DNA of 64,000 nucleotides from Axinella damicornis (Eukaryota > Porifera > Demospongiae > Axinellida > Axinellidae), in the NCBI GenBank assembly GCA_963931865.1, contig OZ007510.1:10698993-10762992 (forward strand), given 5' to 3'. Positions within the stretch are counted from its first letter, which is position 1, and each line of letters starts with the position of its first letter. Shown piece after piece: positions 44,638 through 55,413 of the stretch. Position numbers and translations under genes: made by a program. A model generated the notes under the pieces. The model searched no databases and was not told the DNA's origin. It saw only the letters and a list, made by a program, of their open reading frames with translations.

Positions 44638-47600
44638 CGAGGGACAACCGCACTCCTGGTAGCCATTGCAACGCCGCGGTTGCCTCGCCGCAGCGAAGCT
44701 AAATTATTGCAATTCGTTCCAATTAACGCACATGCCACGTGGCTCAGTCGATCGCGAGCAATGGCGACCAAAAGGAAGACAAGACAGCACTCACAACTTA
44801 GCCAGCACGGTGAGTTTTGGCATGTAAGCGTAAGTTAACGACAGCGATCACGGCTGTGTGGTCAGAATCTTCGTGTGCCTTTCCTAAGAACGGTACTGCC
44901 ACCGGAAGTCGGAGAGATCGCTCGAGCAATGGCGGCCAACGGCGAGACAAAAGCGCTCATATCTCCACCACCAAGGTGAGTTTTAGCACCAACTTTCATC
45001 ATTCAGGTCAGTGCATGATAGCGATCACGGCGGTGTAGTCAGAATCTCTGTAGGCCAATCCTAAGTACTCAAACATTATTTATATTATATTATATCGAGG
45101 GGCAACCGCACTCCTGGTAGCCGCGTTGCAACCGGTTGCAGCTCGACGATAGCGCATAGGTATTGCAACACATTCCAATTAACGCACATGCCACGTGAGG
45201 ACCATGAGCGCTCGCGTCGATCGATTGAGCTGAGTCAGCAATGGCGGCCCAAGGAGATCGAGAAGACAAGAAACTTGTTATACAGCGCTCACAACTTCGC
45301 CAGCACGGTGAGTTTTGGCATGTAAGCGTCAGTGAACGGCAGAAACTTCGCGTGCCTTTCCTAAGAACGGTACTGCCACCGGAAGTCGGAGAGAGCGCTC
45401 GAGCAATGGCGTCCACGGCGAGACAAAAGCGCTCATATCTCCACCACCAAGGTGAGTTTCAGCTCCAAAATTGTACGGTTGAGACAGTGCATGATAGCGA
45501 TCATGAAGGTGTAGTCAGAATCTTCGTAGGTCTTTCCAATCACTCGAACGAGTTATTTATATTATATTATATTAGATTCGAGGGGCAACCGCACTCCTGG
45601 TAGCCGCGATGCAACCGGTTGCAACTCGCTGGGTAGTCATAGTCTTTGTGGCAATGAAACTTTGAAAGTTGAAGAGAGCGCTCGAGCAATGGCGGCTGAA
45701 GGGAAGACAAAAGCACTCACAACTCCACTACCAAGATGAATTTCAGCAACAAAATTGTACGGTTGGGTCACTGCACGATAGTGATCATGAAGATTTAGTC
45801 AGAACCTTTGTAGATCCTTCCTGCAGGCTGGGAGGTTTTTTATTTCTTTATATTTGCATTATCGAGGGGCAACCGCACTCCTGGTAGCCGCGTTGCAACC
45901 GGTTGCAGCTAGCTCGACGATAGCGCAAGCTAGGTATGGCAACACATTCCAATTAACGCACATACCACGTGAGGACCATGAGCGCTCGCGTCGATCTATT
46001 GAGCTGAGTCAGCAATGGCGGCCCAAGGAGATCGAAAAGACACGAAACTTGTTATACAGCGCTCACAACTTCGCCAGCACGGTGAGTTTTGGCATGTAAG
46101 CGTCAGTGAACGGCAGAAACTTCGCGTGCCTTTGCTAAGAACGGTACTGCCACCGGAAGTCGGAGAGAGCGCTCGAGCAATGGCGTCCACGGCGAGACAA
46201 AAGCGCTCATATCTCCACCACCAAGGTGAGTTTCAGCACCAAAATTGTACGGTTGGGACAGTGCATGATAGCGATCATGAAGGTGTAGTCAGAATCTTCG
46301 TAGGCCATTCCTATCACTCGAACGAGTTATTTAATTACGCGGCACTTTATTTCCTATACCAGGAGTGTAATAGCGAGGGGCAACCGCACTCCTGGTAGCC
46401 GTTGCAACGCCGCGGTTGCTTCGCCGTAGCGAAGCTAAATTATTGCAATTCGTTCCAATTAACGCACATGCCACGTGGCTCAGTCGATCGCGAGCAATGG
46501 CGACCAAAAGGAAGACAAGACAGCACTCACAACTTAGCCAGCACGGTGAGTTTTGGCATGTAAGCGTCAGTTAACGACAGCGATCACGGCTGTGTGGTCA
46601 GAATCTTCGTGCGCCTTTCCTAAGAACGGTACTGCCACCGGAAGTCGGAGAGAGCGCTCGAGCAATGGCGGCCACGGCGAGACAAAATCGCTCATATCTC
46701 CACCACCAAGGTGAGTTTCAGCACCAAAATTGTACGGTTGGGACAGTGCATGATAGCGATCACGACGGTGTAGTCAGAATCTTTGTGCGCCATTCCTGTC
46801 ACTGGAACGAGTTATTTATTTACGCGGCACTTTATTTCCTATACCAGGAGTGTAACGAGGGGCAACCGCACTCCTGGTAGCCGCGATGCAACCGGTTGCA
46901 ACTCGCTGGGTGGTCATAGCACTCCTGGTAGCCGCGTTGCAACCGTTGCAACTCGCTGGACGCGCAACCGTTCGGTATTGCAGCTCATTCCAATTAACGC
47001 ACATGTCACGTGAGGACCATGCTCAGTCGTCGATCGATATGTCGAGTCAGCAATGGCGTCCAAAAGTAAGACAAGAGCTTATTACAGTGCTAACAACTTT
47101 GCCAGCACGGTGAGTTTTGGCATGTAAGCGTCAGTAAACGATAGCGATCATGGCTGTGTGGTCAGAATCTTTGTGGGGCCTTCATAAGACTGTACTGGCA
47201 ACCAACATCGAAGAGAGCGATCGAGCAATGGCGGCCGACGGTATGACAAAAGCGCTCATATCTCCACCACCAAGGTGAGTTTCAGCACAATTATTTTGAT
47301 TTTGTGTCACTGCATCATAGCGATCACGACGGTGTAGTCAGAATCTTTGTAGGCCATTCGGAAATAGTCAAACGTTTATTAATTATTTAGATTAATTACA
47401 TTACGCGGCACAATTTTTCCTATACCAGGAGTGTAACGAGGAGCAACCGCACTCCTGGTAGCCGCGATGCAACCGGTTGCAACTCGCTGGGTGGTCATAT
47501 AGTCTTTGTGGCAATGAAACTTTGAAAGTTGAAGAGAGTGCTTGAGCAATGGCGGCTGAAGGGAAGACAAAAGCACTCACAACTCCACTACCACGATGAA

Positions 47601-50600
47601 TTTCAGCAACAAAATTGTACGGTTGGGTCACTGCACGATAGTGATCATGAAGATGTAGTCAGAACCTTTGTAGGTCCTTCCTGCGGGCTGGGAGGTTTTT
47701 TATTTGTTTATATTTGCATTATTAGCGAGGGGCAACCGCACTCCTGGTAGCCGCGTTGCAACCCCGGTTGCGACTCGCCGTAGCGAAGCTAAATATTGCA
47801 ATATGTAGTCAGAACCTTTGTAGGTCCTTCCTGCGGGCTGGGAGGTTTTTTATTTGTTTATATTTGCATTATTAGCGAGGGGCAACCGCACTCCTGGTAG
47901 CCGTTGCAACTCCGCGGTTGCCTCGCAGTAGCGCAAGCTAATTATTGCAATTCGTTCCAATTAACGCACATGCCACGTGGCAACCACGCTCAGTCGAACG
48001 CTAGCAATGGCGACCAAAAGGAAGACAAGAAATTATAGCAGCGCTTACAACCTTGCGGCCAGCACGGTGAGTTTCGGTATGTAACCGTCAGTGAACAACA
48101 GCGATTACGGCTGTGAGGTCTGAATCTTTGTGGGCCCTTCGTATGACTGTACTGGCAACCAACGTCGAAGAGAACGATCGAGCAATGGCGGCCGACGGCA
48201 CGACAAAAGCGCTTGTATCTCCATCACCAAGGTGAGTTTCGCCACAATTATTGTGTGGTTGTGTCACTGCATGATAGCGATCACGATGGTGTAGTCAGAA
48301 TCTTTGTAGGCCTTTTCTGCGAGCTATGAGGTTTGATTATTTAATTACATTATTTACGCGGCACAATTTTTCCCCTACCAGGAGTGTAACGAGGGGCAAC
48401 CGCACTCCTGGTAGCCGCGTTGCAACCAGTTGCAGCTCGACGATAGCGCATAGGTATTGCAACACATTCCAATTAACGCACATGCCACGTGAGGACCATG
48501 AGCGCTCGCGTCGATCGATTGAGCTGAGTCAGCAATGGCGGCCCAAGGAGATCGAGAAGACAAGAAACTTGTTATACAGCGCTCACAACTTCGCCAGCAC
48601 GGTGAGTTTTGGCATGTAAGCGTCAGTGAACGGCAGAAACTTCGCGTGCCTTTCCTAAGAACGGTACTGCCACCGGAAGTCGGAGAGAGCGCTCGAGCAA
48701 TGGCGTCCACGGCGAGACAAAAGCGCTCATATCTCCACCACCAAGGTGAGTTTCAGCTCCAAAATTGTACGGTTGGGACAGTGCATGATAGCGATCATGA
48801 AGGTGTAGTCAGAATCTTCGTAGGCCATTCCTATCACTCGAACGAGTTATTTATATTATATTATATTAGATTACGCGGCACAATTTTTCCTATACCAGGA
48901 GTGTAACGAGGGGCAACCGCACTCCTGGTAGCCGCGTTACATCCCCCTGGTTGCGACTCGCCGTAGCGAATCTAAATATTGCAATTCGTTCCAATTAACG
49001 CACAGGCCACGTGGCAACCACGCTCAGTCGATCGCGAGCAATGGCGACCAAACGGACGACAAGACATTATTACAGCACTCACAACTTAGCCAGCACGGTG
49101 AGTTTTGGCATGTAAGCGTCAGTGAACGACAGCGATCATGGCCGTGTGGTCAGAATGTTCGCGTGCCTTTCCTAAGAACGGTACTGCCACCGGAAGTCGA
49201 TGGAGCGCTCGAGCAATGGCGGCCAACGGCGAGACAAAAGCGCTCATATCTCCACCACCAAGGTGAATTTCAGCACCAAAATTGTACGGTGAGGACAGTG
49301 CATGATAGCGATCACGACGGTGTAGTCAGAATCTTTGCAGGCCATTCGTAAGTAGTCAAACGTTAATTATTTAGTTTAGGTTAGATTATTTATTTACGCG
49401 GCACAATTTTTCCCCTACCAGGAGTGTAACGAGGGGCAACCGCACTCCTGGTAGCCGCGTTGCAACCGGTTGCAACTCGCTGGACGCGCAACCGTTCGGT
49501 ATTGCAGCTCATTCCAATCAACGCACATGTCACGTGAGGACCATGCTCAGTCGTCGATCAATATGTCGAGTCAGCAATGGCGTCCAAAAGTAAGACAAGA
49601 GCTTATTACAGTGCTAACAACTTTGCCAGCACGGTGAGTTTTGGCATGTAAGCGTCAGTCAACGATAGCGATCACGGCTGTGTGGTCAGAATCTTTGTGG
49701 GGCCTTCATAAGACTGTACTGGCAACCAACATCGAAGAGAGCAATCGAGCAATGGCGGGCGACGGTATGACAAAAGCGCTTGTATCTCTGCCACCAAGGT
49801 GAGTTACTGCACAATTATTTTGATTTTGTGTCACTGCATCTTAGCGATCACGACGGTGTAGTCAGAATCTTTGTAGGCCATTGCTAAGTAGTCAAACGTT
49901 ATTTACATTATTTACATTAGGTTGCATTATTTACGCGGCACAATTTTTCCCCTACCAGGAGTGTAAATACGAGGGGCAACCGCACTCCTGGTAGCCGCGA
50001 TGCAACCGGTAATCGCGCTGGTCGTGGTCGTGCAGAGAATTAACGCGAATGTCACGTGAGGACCACGTTTGGTGGATGGTGTCGGCAATGGCGTCCAAAG
50101 GGAAGACAAGAACTTATTACAGCGCTCACAACTTTGCCAGCACGGTGAGTTTCGGCATGTGAGCGTCAGTGAACGACAGCGATCACGGCCTTGTGGTCAG
50201 AATCTTTGTGGGGCCTTCGTATCAGCTGTACTGGCAACGAACTTCGAGCGATCGAGCAATGGCGGCCGACGACACCACAAAAGCGCTTGTATCTCCACCA
50301 CCATGGTGAATTTCAGCACCAAAATTGTGCGGTTGGGTTGCTGCATGGTAACAATCACGACGGTGTAGTCAGAATCTTTGTAGGCCATTCCTATCTCTCC
50401 AACGAGTTATTTATTATTTAATTATTTACGCGGCACAATTTTTCCCCTACCAGGAGTGTAATTACATTTCGCGGCACAATTTTTCCTATACCAGGAGTGT
50501 AACGAGGGGCAACCGCACTCCTGGTAGCCGTTGTTGCCTCGCCGTAGCGCAAGCTAATTATTGCAATTCGTTCCAATCAACGCACATGCAACGTGGCAAC

Positions 50601-51003
50601 CACGCTCAGTCGATCGCGAGCAATGGCGGCCAAAAGGAAGACAAGACATTATTACAGCACTTACAACTTAGCCAGCACGGTGAGTTTTGGCATGTAAGTG
50701 TCAGTGAACGACAGCGATCACGGCCGTGTGGTCAGAATCTTCGTGTGCTTTCCTGAGAACGGTACTGCCACCGGAAGTCGAAGAGAGCGCTCGAGCAATG
50801 GCGGTTAACGGCGAGACAAAAGCGTTCATATCTCAGCCACGGAGGTGAGTTTCAGCACCAACTTTCATCATTCAGGTCAGTGCTTGATAGCGATCATGGC
50901 GGTGTAGTCAGAATCTCTGTAGGCCAATCCTAAGTACCCAAACATTATTTATTACACTCCTGGTATAGGAAAAATTGTGCCGCGTAAATAATATAACATA
51001 ATA
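44638..51003 (+). repeat. Tandem array of promoter-like cassettes (family B)
   Basis: Units begin with GAGGGGCAACCGCACTCCTG near 44639, 45097, 45580, 45864, 46375, 46857, 47438, 47727, 47877, 48391, 48908, 49431, 49971 and 50504. Full units are 450-590 bp; those at 45580, 47438 and 47727 are short. A full unit holds: CCGGTTGCAACTCG-type head; ATTCCAATTAACGCACATG; an E-box CCACGTGG or CACGTGAG; GAGCAATGGCGNCC (module 1), followed ~60 nt later by CAGCACGGTGAGTTTTGGC; GCGATCACGGC and GTGGTCAGAATCTT; ACCGGAAGTCGGAGAGAGCG (ETS-like); a second GAGCAATGGCGGCC (module 2), then CACCAAGGTGAGTTTCAGC; GTAGTCAGAATC; and an AT-rich end with ACGCGGCACAATTTTTCC and CTACCAGGAGTG. Modules 1 and 2 are diverged copies of each other. 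The last unit is followed by an inverted end at 50950. Confidence 0.9.
45241..45603 (+). other. Open frame across a cassette unit, doubtful protein
   Basis: A 120-codon frame starts at the module 1 ATGGCG and runs through both splice-donor-like sites. The same frame is open at 46015-46398 and 48535-48906 (123-127 codons). Other units break it, and the translated residues around HGEFWHVSVSE simply read the GTGAGT motif, so I regard coding use as unlikely but not excluded. Confidence 0.2.
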
Positions 51004-51783
51004 CTAGGGGAATGCAGGACATTGTGGGGCGAGCGTGAGCGAGTTACATGCAGGTGCTGAATTTGCATGGAACAGTTGCATGACATTGTGCTGAATATGC
51101 ATGGAGCAGTTGCATGTGCATGTCATCAGAATGTGAGTCTGACGGGGAGCATAACACAACTTAACGACACAGATCACACCAGAAGTTATGACACTCGTGC
51201 ATGTACTTCACAGCGTTGAAGCAGTCTGGCAGGTAGGTCCAGGAGCGGTCTCTGTCTCTGTTGTTGCCACCGAGGATGACTTCCTCGTTCTCTGCTGATG
51301 CCAGATCTGTCATGACTGGTCACAGTGAGTTTAGTGTTACCGTGTGCAGGGCAGTCAACTTCCCATCTTCTGAGCAGTTGCATGGCTTAGCATTTGAAAG
51401 GGACTCCGGCGAGTTATAGGGGATTGTGAGTTCAAGGAGGATCACCTCCCTTGGTCTCACTGAAGCGCTCTCCCCGTCTTCATGAAATGCTTTAGCCACT
51501 CACCGCCCCACTATAGTCTCCATCCTTGCAAGGCCTTGTTGAGGTAGACTGTTCATAGTTCGCGTCTCAGTTGGACGATATCAACGCACGAGCAGGAATT
51601 AAGTGAACTCAGTTTGGAAATAACGCATGACGCAAGAACACGCAAAATACGAGCAGGAAGTGATTTACGGCACGACGTACGATATATATATATATATATA
51701 TATAGAAATATATATAGAAATATAGAAATAAAGAAAATTCACATTGAACTCGTCTATGTGGGGCTCGCTCACGCTCGCCCCAA
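51004..51783. other. Spacer between cassette blocks
   Basis: No gene recognised. Contains GTGGGGCGAGCGTGAGCGAG at 51025 and an inverted GTGGGGCTCGCTCACGCTCG at 51757, which suggests a further insertion of about 750 bp with inverted ends, plus a (TA)n tract at 51683-51705. Confidence 0.45.
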
Positions 51784-52301
51784 TAAATAATGTTTGAGTA
51801 CTTAGGATTGGCCTACAGAGATTCTGACTACACCACCGTGATCGCTATCATGCACTGACCTGAATGATGAAAGTTGGTGCTGAAACTCACCTTGGTGGTG
51901 GAGATATGAGCGCTTTTGTCTCGCCGTTGGCCGCCATTGCTCGAGCGCTCTCTCGACTTCCGGTGGCAGTACCGTTCTTAGGAAAGGCACACGAAGATTC
52001 TGACCACACGGCCGTGATCGTTGTCGTTCACTGACGCATATATACCGAAACTCACCGTGCTGGCTAAGTTGTGAGTGCTGTAATAATGTCTTGTCTTACT
52101 TTTGCAGAGGCGGCGCCGCCGGTACGGCTGGTCCGGCTTTGGCCGGACCACTTTTCCAGCCGACCTGATTATAATATCACGTGCAGTGTAGTCAACGCAT
52201 AATCTACGCTTGATCTTATATGCAGACTCGGCAATGGCATCTGTTTCTCGTCCTAGTTGTTGGCCTACCATTGAAACTCAAGGTCTTTTCTTCCCCAAAA
52301 C

Positions 52302-52339
<38 letters not shown>

Positions 52340-52861
52340 CATTTATGCATTAGCAGGTTGGTGCAATGCAATGGTTACACAAATAGCTACATAAGCTAGT
52401 CTGGTGTGTAACCATTTTGATGCTACGAGAGCGCTTCCTCATCACTAAAAATACATGCGAAATTTTTTTTCCGCGCTTCGCGCGGACAGATTAGCACTTC
52501 GCGCCTCTGCCAACACACAAAGCGCTTCCGGGCACCGCCTTCTGCAGTGCGCTACGATAGTGGGCCGTACCACTTCATTTATGCCGCTGCCGCCCCTGTT
52601 TTGGTCGCGATCGACTTGAGCGTGGTTGCCACGTGGCATGTGCGTTAATTAGAACGTATTGCAATACTTAGCTTGCGCTACGGCAGGTTGCAACGCAGCT
52701 ACTTTATGAATGGTACTTGAGAGCACTCTAAATAATTTATCTTCCCTGTATATAGCTATCATGGTGATGTGTGATAATTGGAACGAACTGTCACACTTAG
52801 CTTGTGCTACCGTTTAACTGCGGCTACCAGGAGTGCGGTTGCCCCTCGTATTATGTTGGAT
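51784..52861 (-). repeat. Reverse-oriented cassette (family B), interrupted
   Basis: Both modules are readable on the minus strand: ACTCACCTTGGTGGTGGAGA and CCGCCATTGCTCGAGCGCTC, then CGACTTCCGGTGGCAGTACC, then AACTCACCGTGCTGGC. The unit is split by an insertion at 52105-52598 and resumes with GGTCGCGATCGACTTGAGCG and TGCCACGTGGCATGTGCGTT, ending in CTACCAGGAGTGCGGTTGCC at about 52855. Confidence 0.85.
52105..52598. mobile_element. hAT-like MITE inserted in a cassette
   Basis: 494 bp with imperfect inverted ends CAGAGGCGGCGCCGCC and GCCGCTGCCGCCCCTG (about 12 of 16 match). TTTTG is present at both borders (52100-52104, 52599-52603), and the cassette sequence is continuous once it is removed. 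CAGAGGCGG-type ends recall hAT elements, but hAT duplications are 8 bp, so the class is uncertain. It includes a T tract (52310-52335) and GCGCTTCGCGCGGAC hairpins. No transposase. Confidence 0.6.
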
Positions 52862-53455
52862 TATATTATCGAGGGGCAACCGCACTCCTGGTAGCCGCGA
52901 TTAACCATGCAGCTAAGTGTGATAGTTCTTTCCAGTTATCACACATCACGTGAGTACCATGACAGCTATATATAGGGATGATCAGAAATTATTTAGAGTG
53001 CTCTCAAGTAATAAAACCATTCATAGCCGCGTCGGTTGCGATTCGCCGTCGTAGCTCAAGCTAGTATTGTAATTCGTTCCAATTAACGCACATGCCACGT
53101 GGCAACCACGCTCAGTCGATCGCGAGCAATGGCGACCAAAAGGAAGACAAGACATTATTACAGCACTCACAACTTAGCCAGCACGGTGAGTTTCGGCATG
53201 AAAGCGTCAGTGAACGACAGCGATCACGGCCGTGTGGTCAGAATCTTTGTGGGGCCTTCGTAAGACTGTACTGGCAACCAACGTCAGAGAGCGATCGAGC
53301 AATGGCGGCCGACGGCACAACAAAAGCGCTTGTATCTCCACCACCAAGGTGAGTTTCAGCACCAAAATTGTACGGTTGGGACAGTGCATGATAGCGATCA
53401 TGAAGGTGTAGTCAGAATCTTCATACGCCATTCCTATCACTCGAACGAATTATTT
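52862..53455 (+). repeat. Forward cassette (family B), head-to-head with the reverse copy
   Basis: GAGGGGCAACCGCACTCCTG at 52863 begins a unit whose first ~160 bp mirror the end of the reverse copy (TTATTTAGAGTGCTCTCAAG and complement). It then carries ATTCCAATTAACGCACATGC, CCACGTGG, ATGGCGACC and CAGCACGGTGAGTTTCGGC, then a second ATGGCGGCC and CACCAAGGTGAGTTTCAGC. Confidence 0.85.
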
Positions 53456-53662
53456 ACATTATATTACATTACGCGGCACAATTTTCTCTATACCAGGAGT
53501 GTAATTACGCGGCACAATTTTTCCTATACCAGGAGTGTAACATTACGCGGCACAATTTTTCCCCTACCAGGAGTGTAACATTACATTACGCGGCACATTT
53601 TTCTCTATACCAGGAGTGTAACATAACGCGGCACAATTTTTCCCCTACCAGGAGTGTAACTT
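53456..53662 (+). repeat. Cassette end repeated five times
   Basis: ACGCGGCACAATTTTTCC followed by CTACCAGGAGTGTAA occurs five times in tandem, about 35-45 bp apart, with TTACATTA-type spacers. Only the terminal piece of the cassette has been multiplied. Confidence 0.9.
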
Positions 53663-53691
53663 TTTCGAGAGTTGTTACTTAATCGCCATGT

Positions 53692-53725
53692 TAGCCTCGT
53701 TCCTAGGCCCGAGACTACGAGGCTA
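53692..53725. mobile_element. 34 bp hairpin with 9 bp target duplication (one mismatch)
   Basis: TAGCCTCGTTCCTAGGCC and ACGAGGCTA with flanks TCGCCATGT / TCACCATGT. Confidence 0.7.
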
Positions 53726-53826
53726 TCACCATGTCAACAAAGCAAAGCTGCGACAGTCTCTCTTGATGGACGTGGACCTTCTGCTGGGCACTGAGCAGGC
53801 TTTGATGTTTCGTTCTGTTTCCATTA

Positions 53827-54303
53827 AAAGTAGCTTCGCTCGCTTCGCTCGCTCAGCTACTTCCCCCTCGTTCGCCTGCGTGAGTAATCACGCGCCGGAC
53901 AGCTCTCTGTGCAAAGCGAGCTGCTGCTCCCCGATTGTGTCCGCTTCAGCTGCTGCTCCCGACGAGATTGCCGCTCGATCCACTTCAATTGCCGCTCCCT
54001 ACGGTGGCCCATAGGGGCATTCCGCTGCGGTACAGCGGCCGACAACGCGCGGCCGACAATGTACTATATGTTTGGCCGCTCGATGTCTGGCCGCTCGATG
54101 TCGGCCGCTGTACCGCAGCGGAATGCCCCTATGGGCCACCGTAGCTCCCCGTTCGCATCCGCTTCAGCTGCTGCTCGCCGCTTGCGTCCGCTTTCAGCTG
54201 CTGCTCTCGATTGCCAACTGCTTCCCGATTGCGTCCGCTTCGTCTGCTGCTCCCCGATTGCGTCCGCTTCAACTGCTGCTCCCCGATTGCGTCCGCTTCG
54301 GCT

Positions 54304-54379
<76 letters not shown>

Positions 54380-54585
54380 CGCCAGCTGTTCTGGAAGATT
54401 CCAGCCATGTCGGACAGTCCTCTATTCACGCACGAACATTCTACACAGAGTTCGAGGTTCAGTAAATAAATCGAAGTACGAAGGTCGCGGGTCACTATAG
54501 TCTAGTCCCGCCCCACGAACATCCCACTTCCGTCATGCACAGACAGACAGACACACACACGTTAAAATCTTAATGTATTGATGAT
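53827..54585 (+). repeat. Dispersed repeat family A, copy 5, with C tract
   Basis: Starts AAAAGTAGCTTCGCTCGCTT with CTCAGCTACTTCCCCCTCG, then many ~29 bp units with core CGATTGCGTCCGCTTC. It encloses an inverted pair (ACGGTGGCCCATAGGGGCAT at 54000 and its complement near 54125, with GCGGTACAGCGGCCGACA inside) and a C tract (54306-54378, one T). Ends with GTCTAGTCCCGCCCCACGAA and a CAGACA tail. Confidence 0.75.
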
Positions 54586-54599
54586 TCCATGCATTTTTG

Positions 54600-54890
54600 A
54601 TATTACTGTAGTGATCAATGTTTATTGCTGCCTTCACAGACGAGGGGGTGGGGCATTCACCCTTCATCAGATCAGAGAGCTCGATGGCAGTCATGCATGT
54701 AGGTCATGTGCTTCCAAGTAATCATAACTCTAGCACAGTTCTGGTACATGTTCTGCACTGTAGTTACGCCATGAAAAGAAAGCCACGCCTCCATCATGGC
54801 ACAGTCACGATAGATCTTGACAAGAACAGGTTGGTAGAAAGTCCTCGTAGCAGTAGGAGCCACCAGATGACGGATTCACAAGGATTCTGT
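54600..54890 (-). other. Candidate 3' end of the death-domain gene
   Basis: On the minus strand a 64-codon frame (54863-54672, MEAWLSFHGVTTVQN) ends in TGA about 45 bp before an AATAAA hexamer (54626-54621), the usual polyadenylation signal. A possible acceptor (TACTAACAG) lies at about 54888. Joined in the phase left by the 55414 donor, a different, shorter frame would be read, so the reading frame is not settled. Confidence 0.35.
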
Positions 54891-55114
54891 TAGTATAGCC
54901 ATCACAAGCAAAAAGAACAAAATATGCTTGCCTTTTGGATTGCGCATGCGGTGAACGTGACCTCATTGTCTCAATATGGCATTGTGCTAGAATTTCACAG
55001 AATCATAGCTAGCCAAAACTGCTGCTTTTGCAGACAAAAGAGGTCATGGCGAGTACTACGGCGAAAGCAGCGTTATTCTGCACGTAAATTAACTCTTTAG
55101 TTGGTACGCTATCC

Positions 55115-55339
55115 TTGTGCAAAATTTTGTATGAGAAAGAAAGAAAGAAGATGACGAAATCAGACTTTCTCTGTGACTTGTTTATCGACTCCCGCATGCA
55201 TACTCTAAGGTACATTTGCGAGTGTATTTGTGAACTGCTAGGCATGCAGTATCATTCTGTCTGCATACTTGGTTTGGGGGTGGTAGCTACTTTGGCCGTT
55301 ATCCTGCTAGTGATAAATTTGACGGCCATCCCTAAATAG
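55115..55339 (+). CDS. Small frame with one membrane segment, doubtful
   Basis: 74 codons. The end is a good single transmembrane helix (CILGLGVVATLAVILLVIN) after a Cys-containing amphipathic stretch (YICECICELLGM). No homologue recognised, and it lies opposite the expected last intron of the death-domain gene. Could be chance. Confidence 0.2.
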   Translation: MCKILYEKERKKMTKSDFLCDLFIDSRMHTLRYICECICELLGMQYHSVCILGLGVVATLAVILLVINLTAIPK

Positions 55340-55413
55340 AAAGAATGTTACCACGTTCTCTGATAGATGTGTAGGAACTGTTCAAGCTATAATTATGCTA
55401 CTTGGGTACTTAC

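Noticed and set aside
44638..51003. CRISPR array
   Set aside because: Repeat units are ~500 bp and contain no short spacers; the genome is eukaryotic.
54064..54500. Pro/Ala-rich and Gly-rich frames up to 186 codons
   Set aside because: Translations of the family A satellite and its C homopolymer.
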